This document shows positions 47,901 through 57,711 of a stretch of 64,000 bases of DNA, one piece after another. Under the pieces are notes generated by a model. It searched no databases. It worked only from the letters and a program-made list of their open reading frames with translations, and was not told the DNA's origin. The first letter of the stretch is position 1. Every line of letters begins with the position of its first letter. A program made the position numbers and the translations under genes. The stretch comes from Hydractinia symbiolongicarpus (Eukaryota > Cnidaria > Hydrozoa > Anthoathecata > Hydractiniidae), in contig NC_079884.1 of assembly GCF_029227915.1 (NCBI RefSeq), positions 25,916,001 through 25,980,000 on the forward strand. Reading direction: 5' to 3'.

Positions 47901-50327
47901 ATATAGTTTTCTTAGTAATTGCGTTCAAAAGAAGAAAGGTATTTTTCTGTCAAAGATAGGTTCGAATTAAGAAATATATGATTTGTTTTCAAATAACTTT
48001 TTCAAGGCGTCAAAATAATTAGATATAGCGAATTTTTAAGGTAATTTTGGTCCTTTGAGTTTTTAGCATGTTATTAACAACAGTCATGTTACAAATTCTC
48101 TCTGGTATTCTTTGTTATTAGACTTAGTTAATTTTGAGAAGCAAATTAAATGAAGTTTTTCGTTCCCAGGGGTCAAAATAATTAAAACTTACGGATTTTT
48201 AGCTAATTTTGTCTTTGTGGTTGTTGATAACAATCATTTGATTAATGATTTTGTTTTTAATGGTCTAATTTAATCTGAAGCATCAAATTTCTTTATTTTC
48301 ATTTTTTTAGAGGGTCAAAATAATTAAAAATGGTGGAACAGCACCATTTTAAAAATGGTGGAACAGCACCATTTTAAAAATGGTGGAACAGCACCATTTT
48401 TAAAATTGGAAATACGGTTTTTCCATGATTACTTTGCATCCAATTAACAAAGTTCCGCACGTAATTTGATGTAATCGTCAGCTATCCTAAAAGAAAACTT
48501 GCAGATCAAAGCTTGTCCATGTCAAAAAAACGTTTTGGCACGTCGTGATTTAAGATGTATCGGTTGTGAAAATAGAATAACAGAAGCTAACGATTTTTTA
48601 GTCACATGATTGTTCTTAGTCTAGAGACTCAAAAGTCCAAAATTTAGCTTACGTTACCTGAAAATCCGCCATTTCTATTTTGTCAGCAACATCTATTTAT
48701 TTTGGCATTATGCAGCATTTTCTTGCGTTCTCTAAAAATCAGGTATACTTCTTTAATGGAACAGATTTGTTTTTCGAGTAATTTTTGGGTGGGGTGTACT
48801 TTAGCAACTCTTGTACTGAATCAAAAAGTCAAGTTGTTTATCAAAAAATATCCAAAGAGGACCCTGGAGAGATTCCTAGTCATTTCTATGTAAAGTTGTG
48901 CAAAATAAAAAAAAACAAAGATAAAATAAAACTACATACTTTGCGGTCTAAAAATACCATAACATCCTTCGACGATTTCTGCTGATGTTTCAATATTTCA
49001 AGCAAGTTCGAAATGGTATTTTTTCTTGCACCTTTTGTTGCAAATATGCGTATAATAGTTACATTTATGCTATGAATTGAAGCTGTCTGTCGTGAGCGGT
49101 AATTTGGATAATCTGCTTGAGGGTCATTTTATCATTCAATGTAGGTAACTTTATTTTTAGATGAAACCTTCACTTGACCACAATAATACATTATCCACTG
49201 TTACATCAATGGAGGAAAGTAAAACGGAAGCAATGCATAATTCGTCTGAAGTATCTCCTTCTGAAATACTAACGGCCGAGGTATCAACTGATGTGTCGTC
49301 TCCCGAAGTATCGCCTCCCGAGATGTCGACTCTCGAAGGATCGCCCTCTGCGATTTCCGAAGTGTCGCCTTCTGAAGAATCGACTTCTCAAGTACCATTT
49401 CCCGACATATCGCCTCCTAATGTGGCGCCTGTAGCTTGCTCTGCAAATTCGTCACAAACCAGCAATGCGATAGAGGCTGAGCGAGCGAAAGACTTCTTAA
49501 AGGATATCCCTGAGCAGTATAGGAACGTTGGGTTTGCAAAATCTATTCGTGAACAATTTTTAGCAGAGGTTCCAATAGAAAACAAGTTTGACTTTATCGA
49601 AGATTTCATCGCCAAGCGAAACGAACCGAAGAAACGCAACAACATAGAGAAGAGACCTCGCGAGGACATTATAAGAGAATATATATCTTATCGAAACGGA
49701 ACGCGAGTTGCATGTGAAGTGTGTGGAGAATCTTTTGCAGATAAGAAGAGTTTGCTACGCCATAAAATTTGCCGACACGCTAAGTACTCACCGCACCAAT
49801 GCGGCATCTGTCGTAAAATGTTTGTAAAACCAGGTGACGTTCGTCGGCACATGGCAACCCATTCTGACGTCAGAGCGTATTATTGTTGTTATTGTTCAAA
49901 AGCATACAAAACAAAAAATCATTTACAAAGACATATAAAAGCGAAACATAAGGAGGATTCAGCTCTTGTAAGTGCTAGCGATGGAATGGAAGAAATCATC
50001 CCGATGACAAACGACAGTAGCGACAGCTTGTCGGACAATATAATAAATATGACGTCCGGCGAGACAAGTGCGGGGGTACTTAACATTGTCCAACAGCAAA
50101 ACGGAAACAATCTTCTTTCTCCTCTACATGACGAAATGAGCAATCCACATGATACAGTATTGCATCCAGTTGCTATCAATGCGAATACTATTTTGCTGCA
50201 TGATACTAGCACAGTTCTGCAAAATGCAAATGTTATTTTGCATAACCATCCTGCGCTTTCTGAAAATTTCATGACTACACGCGCAGACGGAGTACAAATG
50301 TGTTTAATTGACAGGCCCTTTTTTTAA
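38916..50327 (+). CDS. chromodomain plus three C2H2 zinc fingers protein
   Basis: Three exons give 498 residues: 38916-39113, 46026-46157, 49161-50327, all phase 0 with GT-AG borders. Residues ~1-50 are acidic. Residues ~53-101 form a compact chromodomain (SLVVEKIVDVSFSK | EGDRFYRVQWEETWERE ... CKDLLRDYWENH) that is split by intron 1; the usual loop between the two Trp-containing strands is shortened, and the first cage aromatic is replaced by Leu. Residues ~140-200 are a Ser/Pro/Glu repeat-like linker (EVSPSE, EVSPPE). A basic stretch (KRNEPKKRNNIEKRPR, ~262-277) looks like a nuclear signal. Three C2H2 fingers follow at ~295-316, 324-344 and 352-373, then a polar tail. It is likely a nuclear chromatin or DNA-binding protein; targets are unknown. 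Exon joins are inferred from phase and the continuity of the chromodomain. Confidence 0.85.
39447..39800 (-). mobile_element. hAT-type MITE, copy 2
   Basis: Same ends as the 8.9-kb copy (AAGAGGGTGCCGATAAGCCG and the complement of ACGAGGGTGCCAATAAGCCG), inverted and 120 bp shorter. Target duplication TGAATGCC / TGAATGTC matches at 7 of 8 bases. It sits in intron 1 of the chromodomain gene. Confidence 0.82.
39823..41105. mobile_element. non-autonomous element with many subterminal repeats
   Basis: Inverted ends contain GACCCAACT ... CGGCCC / the complement near 41.04-41.10 kb. Direct copies of a (G)GCCCAACTATTGACAAA-like unit, each followed by an AAGATGGGACAG-like block, recur about every 60-90 bp between 39.85 and 40.37 kb. 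GACGGGC blocks are at both ends. Flanks TACAACTA / TACAACCA agree at 7 of 8 bases, so a hAT-like 8-bp duplication is possible. No coding capacity. Confidence 0.6.
44461..44490 (+). mobile_element. Helitron-like 3' terminus
   Basis: Hairpin GTGGA-TTTC-TCCAC, then GGGCTTTATTGACTAG and T, the same design as at 6.5 kb. A GTCTGTCTGCCTGTCTGTG stretch at about 41505 could be the matching 5' end, giving a ~3-kb element, but this pairing is uncertain. Confidence 0.45.
45537..45562 (+). repeat. T13-G13 homopolymer junction
   Basis: Thirteen T directly followed by thirteen G. Possibly a sequencing or assembly weak spot; the true length may differ. Confidence 0.8.
46653..47760. mobile_element. ancient relic of an ISL2EU-like transposon
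   Basis: TGCATTATGGTA...GTTGTAATCC near 46653 resembles the inner half of the young element's left end. About 47540-47720, on the minus strand, resembles its transposase HTH region: frames read ESAEDFFMLLVRIRCRML and ENVAVRFNMS with a stop between. The orientation and order agree with the intact copy. Confidence 0.55.
48326..48400. repeat. three exact 25-bp tandem repeats, each self-complementary
   Basis: Unit AAAAATGGTGG then AACAGCACCATTTT; each unit folds (AAAATGGTG / CACCATTTT). The three copies are identical, so the expansion is recent. Upstream, GTCAAAATAATTA recurs at about 48008, 48174 and 48314, an older repeat of ~150 bp. Confidence 0.85.
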
Positions 50328-50354
50328 TTTGTACCGTACTATTGTTGTATTTAG

Positions 50355-50415
50355 TCAACCTCATCCCCAGGGCTTGTCCGAGATTGTCAGAAAGAGAGCT
50401 CTGGGGACAAGGTTG
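50355..50415. mobile_element. 61-bp hAT-type mini-MITE in the 3'UTR
   Basis: Exact 8-bp duplication GTATTTAG on both sides (50347-50354, 50416-50423). Ends TCAACCTCATCCCCAGGGCT and the complement of CAACCTTGTCCCCAGAGCT, so it is almost entirely one hairpin. It begins 28 bases after the zinc-finger gene's stop codon. Confidence 0.8.
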
Positions 50416-50938
50416 GTATTTAGCTTGTACATACCTCCGGGAAATTCTAATAACGGCTTTCCTTAATTTTTGATTTTGCATTAAGAGCAGAGAATATGCG
50501 CATTATTTCGGTAGTAAGAAAGTATAAACAACAGACCACAGTTATCAAACAAGTTTATTCTTTTTAGTTTTTGTTTCTAAAAAGTTTGCGAATTACATTA
50601 ATAGCAATTTTACCCTATATGGTCCTGCTTTTTTTTACCTACAGAATATGCGCGCATGTAAAAAACGTCGCAAAATTTTGTAAATATTGTCAAGTCAAGC
50701 ATAGGTAAGAGTGTTTTTATATGAAAAAAATATGATCGATTTTGTGAACGAAGACTAAGTAGGAACGACATTTATTTTACGAAGACAAGTTTTTAATTCG
50801 GGATTGAATCTGAATGTAAAAATGGCTTAATGGATTTAAACATGGGACTTTTGTATATTATTGTATGCATTATATGCTGACCAGTCAGCAATTTAAGCTC
50901 TATGAGTTGAAGATGTGAAGAAAAGTCTTGTTTGTTCA

Positions 50939-50944
50939 AATAAA
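50939..50944 (+). terminator. candidate polyadenylation signal of the chromodomain/zinc-finger gene
   Basis: AATAAA about 610 bases after the stop in AT-rich sequence. If used, the mini-MITE hairpin is part of the mRNA. Confidence 0.35.
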
Positions 50945-52641
50945 TATTAAATATGTATTCTCAACTGTTCGTCGCACGTCACTGGTAAAGCTTTATTATT
51001 TTTATTTTAACATCGCCTTACTTCATCTTTGTTGGTATTGAGCACTTTCTCAACAAAAATAAGTTTTGAAAACTAATTTTTACTATACATTATTTTTCAA
51101 GACCCACAAAAAAAATCATACTTTTTTGTTAGAGACTCCTGATTCATAGCTAGGAGATCTAGCATAATTTTTCTTACCAGGAAATTGGAATAAGGTGGGA
51201 AAGATTACGCTGCGTCTCAAACGGTTTTTTTTGCGGTCATTATCGTGGTTAATATCGGAAAATCGACTATGCGCTTATTGGTTGATTGTAATTCAGAGTA
51301 TGCTACGAGGTGGATTTGCTCGGACATTTGTTTGCGTCTAAGCTTTCGTTTGAGAGAAACTGAATTTGTTGTCCTCAAAGTTAAGTTAACTGGGCTACAT
51401 GATTACAAGAAAATCAACATTCGAACCTACATATTTTTAAATGATTCTTTATTAAAATAATCTAATTGAACGAATGAGAAAAGGCTAACATTCAATAATG
51501 AACTATCTTTTTGCCGAAGATGCGAAATAAGTTGCACTAAATGCACGTTTTTCTGATATATAAGCAACACCAGCGTCGATCCAAGGGCTCTTTGTCTCTT
51601 ACCAAAAAGTCCTGGGGTCGAGCTTGGAGCAACACAATTAGGCTGTTAAGGGTTTATTGTCATTGTGACGACCCACATGTTGTTTTGCTGTTTCCTTAGC
51701 ACCTACTGATACAGTACTATTATCGTATTTTGGATCATGTCTGTCGTAAGTAATGAACTCATCACACACCTAAAAAATCCTTAAAACACAATATTGCTGT
51801 TCCGGAAATGACCTCTAGCACAATCTTACTGGAAAGGTAGCTAAAGGATAGTACACAGTAAATCGTTGTAAGTCTTCACAAAATAAACTTAAGGGCTAAA
51901 TAATTTTGTGAAGACTTACAATGAACCACATGTCCACTAACCCAAATTGAAGATTTGTCATCAGCGCATGCGCAACAAGGTGAAACAATATCTTAATGTC
52001 GATGTTATAAAAAAATTGAGAAAAAATTATTTACAAATTCATGCAACAAATTACTGTAAATATTTGGTTCGCCGAAATGAGAAACAGTTTCTAATTTATA
52101 TCAGCGAAACATTTCGCTGTAAACTTTTAAGCACACAAAATGCAATATTCAGTGTTTATTCTTACAGAAAGTCATTATTGGGAAGAATTTAAAATAACTG
52201 TTCGTAGCTAATTCGCCGTTCGCCGTTCACAATTCGCTTTGTGAAAATCCGCTATTAAAAATAAAATAGTGCTAAATAATGCGATACAAAAATATTTATA
52301 CAAAATTGCAGTTATAAATATATAAATAAAAATAGGTAAATAATGAATAATACTAAATTATACAAGTACACAGTTTTTTTTATAAGAATCGTACCTTTTA
52401 GTTTAAGTATTGAGTAAAAATTGACTAATATTTTAATTTTAAACGTTCGAAATGCTATGACACGTGAAATATAGTTGAAGAAATGAGGAAAAGGTTATTT
52501 TGTATCGAATAAACAATAAATCAATGTACAACACAACGAGAAAGTCAAAAATTTGGATTATTTAAATTTCTCGAAAAAAATGTTCTTCGGAAACGGAGTT
52601 TCGATGATTCTCATAAAAATAATTTTTATACAAAAAGTACT
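50945..52641. other. intergenic; repeat remnants only
   Basis: No gene is supported. About 51330-51400 is the inverted counterpart of about 19375-19440 (TTTCGTTTGAGAGAAACTGAA). A hairpin lies at 51.87-51.92 kb and a MITE-like repeat at 51.95-52.26 kb. Confidence 0.4.
51866..51921. repeat. 19-bp perfect inverted repeat
   Basis: Arms TTGTAAGTCTTCACAAAAT (51866-51884) and the exact complement at 51903-51921, with an 18-base loop. Confidence 0.85.
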
Positions 52642-55600
52642 TTAAAGTTCGTCCAATCTAGCATTCAAATGAGTGACGCCATCATCGCATGACGTCATAT
52701 TAGCAACCAAATCATTATAAACATTCCACAGGTCAATATCTTTGGTGCACAGCGTACCACCACCGCGTTCGAACTGGGTTGTCTAATAAAAAAGTTGATA
52801 AAAAACAAAATCATGTAAACAGAAAAAATATCTAAACAAAAAGATTTAGTCTTCCGTGACTAACTTTTAAATTCTATGGTGCGGAGTTTGCTGTGTAAGT
52901 CTTACCCACTCTGCAGCATCCCATTAGCAGGGAATCTAACTGCGATGGGAATAGTAACCTGATAATACGTTTCAGCGAGTGTAAAATAAAATGGAATTCA
53001 CAAAACGAAATCTACTTTATTCCAAGCTATGCTTTGTTCCGAAAACCACTTTTTGAAGTTGTTGTGATACTCACGCCGGCGTAAGTTTCACGCTATACAG
53101 GGTAGAATATTTTGCGGAAATTATTTTTACGATTTTGGCTCATATTCGCAAAATTACAGTTTTAGGTCAAATCGCTCAAATAAATTCCGCAAAAGTAATT
53201 AATCACAAAACTAAGTTTTTCTTTTCTTTTTAATAAAAAAAATATAAATAATGTATTTTACTTAGAGAGATAAGAAGAGATTTCGCAGCTAATAAACGTA
53301 CCTGACGATTGATATCACCCACACACACAAAAGGTTTGCTTGATGATTTCGCTACAACAAACTTAGAATGATCGTTGTTGTTCCAGAATGAGAAGTGTTG
53401 ATCGGGCACATCAATACTGATATCAGATACATCTTCAACTGTGAAATCTCCATTACAAGAAGGTCCAATGTTATGTTCTGCACCATGTTGCCATGTCTCA
53501 GTGAGAATGTCTGTCTGCAAACCAGGTGCAACAAACTCATGGTAAAGATCTTTACCAAAGTGTTTCGACTTGGCGAAATGCTGGTAATCAACACCGGCTA
53601 ACGATCGAAGCAGGGCGCGATGTGCAGGTGGTGCGTGGATGACGTCACCTAGGGAAGTTATTAAAAATGAATTCATACCAGAACATTGTTTAAACATCTA
53701 CAATTAATTGATGAAATTGTGGAAGATGATATTCCTCTACTTGAATTTGCGAGTATTTACTTTTTCTGATTCATTAAATTTTCGCGTGTAAATCGAAAAT
53801 AGTTAAAATATCAGAAAATTGCAGATATTGGAGATTCATAAACGATTTCTTCGAACTTTTTTATGCAGTAATACGCTCTTGAAATTTCTTCTTGTCAAAG
53901 TAAACACAATTTCCCTTCATTTTTGTCTTTAATGAGCTGCAAATTCTTTTCAACTTTTACATTAAATGCAACCTCAGCGGATCCTGCATCATTGCTCACC
54001 GTGGGACGGCAATACGCGCATGTTTGTATCGCCTTCCGATGTCAAAATGATTCCCTGGGAATGAAAACGATCTCTCTGATATAACCGAACACATTCATAC
54101 TGGAAATAAATTTAACATAACGACTTATTTCACAATGTCGTATTTCACCGAGGCGTGATAGGAAAAGTTGCAAAACATATGTCTTTGATTACGATAATGC
54201 CACAAACAATATTTTGATCGAATTTAGATTGATTAACTCCACTTTTTTTATTTGCAAGGACACCCATACCTACGTTACCTACCTTGAAGCAACTTATCCA
54301 TGTTAGGAAACTGGTCAATCCAACCTTTCGGCAAATTAGCATCATGTACATGAGGATGATTATAACGAAGTTGCAATCCAATGTCATTAAATGCAGAAGA
54401 ATTGAATGTGACACACATAAACATCTGTCCATACATACAACCACTATGAGGATAATCATAACCTTCTGAAGCAGCAGGTGGATATTTTGGTACACTGTTG
54501 ATCAACCAAAAACCAGATTCTTCGTTAAATGCTAGCGCTCCTTTGCTGTGAGCAAAACTGAAGTGCTCAGTTCCTATAGAAACGAAACACAATGTTACCT
54601 TCATAGGATTATCCATTCGCGAATTTTCTCCAAATACTGCAAGAAGTTCTATTCGTTTAAATAAATTTGTAATAACTTACAAAAATTCCACAATTCGATA
54701 AACAACAACAGGATTCTACCAATATTTTTAAAAGAATTTCAAGGTTTTTAAAAATTTCGGCATGATTTTCAGAACTTCGGCAAAATATTTTGATAAAAAA
54801 ATGGATTTTTTTTCCTAAATAGTGTCAACCAAAGAAGCCTGCAAAATTTAAAAACAACAAGATGTAGTCATGGTTACTTGAATGTCTTTCGGCTGATGGC
54901 AAGAAAGTATTAACCTTGCATTCAGCTAAAAATTTTTACCTTTTAAGGATTAAATTTGGCAAGCACTAAGTTTTAAGGCAAACTTGATCACTAACCTTGA
55001 GGATCTGCGTCATTATAAAACACATGTGCTTGATCAGTTGGACCGTCGACGTACACACTATCTTTTAAATGGTACTTCTTTTCGTTTGTGTATTTTTGAT
55101 ACACTTGATTCAATGTTCTGCCGGCTGCACTCTTTGGACTTGCGATGGAATTGTCAGACAGCCTGAATTTCTTGTTATTTGAATCAAGGTAAGTGTAACC
55201 ATAGCCTTCTTTTACTAAAGATGGAACTTCTTGCCAGTGAATCTCAGGGAGTTTATACAGGATAAACCTAAATTATGTTGGAGTTTATTTAATGCACGAA
55301 AATAAATAAAAATTTTAACTATTTTTTGGCGGCAACTCTAAATGAGCAGTATCTGAACACGCGCATTATTTTGATGGCTTTAAAAGTTGAACAAGTTAAC
55401 TTTCACAGTATTATGTAGCGACATCATTTTCCTAACCAATAAAAATACCGAAAACGCTGTCATTTTATTAGTAAATGGAGGTTGAACATATCGAGTGCAT
55501 ACATCCAAACTTTCGGAGCTGAACATATCCAGTGCATACATCCAAACTTTCGGAGCTGGGGCAAAGAATAATTTAATGGAAATCGTTTTCGTTTATTGAT

Positions 55601-55798
55601 TACAACTTCTGATACTGTGACGGTCCATTATTCTGTCTAACTCTTGGGTATTTCTTTCTTCCACTACTAAATACTGAGTAATACTTACATGTCAACGGGC
55701 TTTCCATCATCACTTAAGCATGTTAATTTACACTCAACGATGGTGAGTGTTAAACAGAGAAGGAGAGTAAATATTATGGTTGGAGAGTTGTAATGCAT
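52642..55798 (-). CDS. DNase II-type acid endonuclease, copy 1
   Basis: Five exons (55689-55798, 54996-55267, 54283-54573, 53302-53648, 52642-52782) give 386 residues. A signal peptide spans residues 1-23 (MHYNSPTIIFTLLLCLTLT, then VEC). Family blocks follow: LTCLSDDGKPVDMFILYKLP, YLDSNNKKF, DQVY-like NQVYQKY, TDQAHVFYND. The two HxK catalytic motifs of this PLD-fold family are H136/K138 (FAHSKGALAF) and H318/K320 (NDHSKFVVA). CVGDINRQ and FERGGGTLCTKD complete the C-terminus. Known role: cutting DNA in lysosomes, typically DNA of engulfed dead cells, at acid pH without metal. All splice borders are GT-AG. Against the other copies it has two extra residues (AE) in WQHGAEHNIGP and a longer C-terminal tail. 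Confidence 0.94.
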
Positions 55799-57711
55799 TG
55801 TGAGACTAAAAGGTGAGAAAAGATAATGACGTAATAAATGCGTTAAGTGAATTTACTCATTCGTATTAATTTTCGCGTGCACTAATTTTGCGCATCGTGG
55901 CAGAAAGGTTTAGTAGTACAAATTAAATACACGCGAAAGAGATTTTTCTCGCAGTGAAAAATTAATACGCGCGAAATTAATACGCGCGAAATTAATACGA
56001 TCGCGAGAATTAATATGAATAAGGTTTTTGACAGAGATTAAAAGACAAACATAAAAATCCCCCAAAATTTCCATTTGGTTGTTACAAGAACAACATAAAT
56101 GCAAAAAACACGATGTTTGCAGTGAACATAGAAGAAAATGTCATATATAAACAATTATATATAAAGATATAATACATAAAATTTATGACTTAAACTTCAC
56201 AATCTTATAATCATCTCAATATTTTTTAATATAACAATAACCTATATAAGAATAGCAAAATTAAGTATGATTGAAACATAATCTCAGTCTGAACATTAAG
56301 AGACTAAACTTGTTGACAGGTTAGTTAACATTCATAAAGCTGAATTACCACTTAAAAACAGAAATGGTCGAAATGGAATAAAACAGAACAAGAATAATAC
56401 TTAAACTTAGAGGACTAAAATAAAATATATAAAAAGGGTGTAACTCTATAACGAGATTTAAATAACAAGTTAAAGCAATAAATTAATTAAGGTTGTTTTA
56501 CACTTAGAAAAGTTCAACAGATAAAACATATTTAAAGTGGAATATACACTTGCAGAAAGGGAGGATGTCAAGAGAAAAATAACTGGCTCATTCAGAGAAA
56601 AATAAATACAATTTCTAATTTGTAATAATATAAAATTAACCAATCAAAATTGGTCTTGCTATTAAGTAAATAAAAGAAAAAAGATCCATAATGAAAAGTA
56701 ATAGAGGTAGAAAACATGAAAGGCGAAAAGTTTGATCAAGAGGAATTGATTATCGGGCTAAAAAAAATAAAAAAATGTTTATCCAGTTATAATGCAAAGT
56801 GGATAAATGCAATCACTCACTAAGTACATACTTGCAACGTACTAACATATTCACTATCACAACCATCGCTTCCTCCTTACAGTTGCAATAGTGGTACAAA
56901 CTCTCGTTGGTAAGAGTACGTGAAAGATTATGAATCAATACACTTTTTTAACGTGAAAGATTATGAATCAATACACTTTTTTAACGTGAAAGATTATGAA
57001 TCAATACACTTTTTTAACGTGAAAGATTATGAATCAATACACTTTTTTAACGTGAAAGATTATGAATCAATACACTTTTCACGTGAAAGATTATGAATCA
57101 ATACACTTTTTTCACGTGAAAGATCACAATTTTTAAGTGACGACTTCCTTTCAATTAACAGTTCTTATAAGAGTTAGTAATTATATGTAGTTTTTAAGTA
57201 ATTCCAATGATGCATACATATATATTTGTGTGATAAAATACTGTTTTATCTTGTTCATTTTTTGCTTCTTTTTAAATTTTCAACATAAGAGATTTTTAAG
57301 CCTGAGAGATGCTTGCTGTTCGACCTGAGCCTCAAACGGTTTTTTTAAGATTTTTTGAAGATATATGCGGAATTTTTTCGAGATTTTTTCGTTCTTTGTA
57401 AGGAAGATTTGTATTAAGTTAATAATATCCTGAAATGAATCTCGCATCGTTTTTTTTTAAAACACCCAAGATTATCTAGCGCGTTTATAAAAAAAAAACG
57501 AAATAATAAAAAAATTTGCTACTGAAATTACGTTAAAAATTTAATAATGCTGATAAAAAAAACAGTATAATGACGCCTGAACAAACAAAATATTAAATTT
57601 TTTTTTAAAAAATTCGCCCAACCCAAATTAATTAACTGGAATCACAGTAAAAAATTTAAAATTCATTTTACAAATTCTAAAAAATATCTACAAAAAAATC
57701 TGACGATACGA
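55799..57711. other. intergenic between DNase II copies 1 and 2
   Basis: AT-rich spacer. TACGCGCGAAAT repeats at 55.96-56.0 kb and a minisatellite at 56.9-57.1 kb are the only structures seen. Confidence 0.4.
56918..57126. repeat. 33-bp minisatellite, six full units and a partial one
   Basis: Unit ACGTGAAAGATTATGAATCA plus ATACACTTTTTTA. Units start at 56918, 56951, 56984, 57017, 57050, 57081 and 57114. The last two junctions carry CACGTG (an E-box palindrome) instead of AACGTG. It lies downstream of DNase II copy 2 and upstream of copy 1. Confidence 0.92.

Noticed and set aside
54145-54495. Frames at 54.1-54.5, 59.5-59.7 and 63.7-63.9 kb rich in hydrophobic residues and similar to each other
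   Set aside because: They are the shifted frame of the conserved DNase II exon 3; the similarity reflects the real exon.
56918-57126. CRISPR-like array
   Set aside because: Units are head-to-tail with no spacers, and the genome is eukaryotic.
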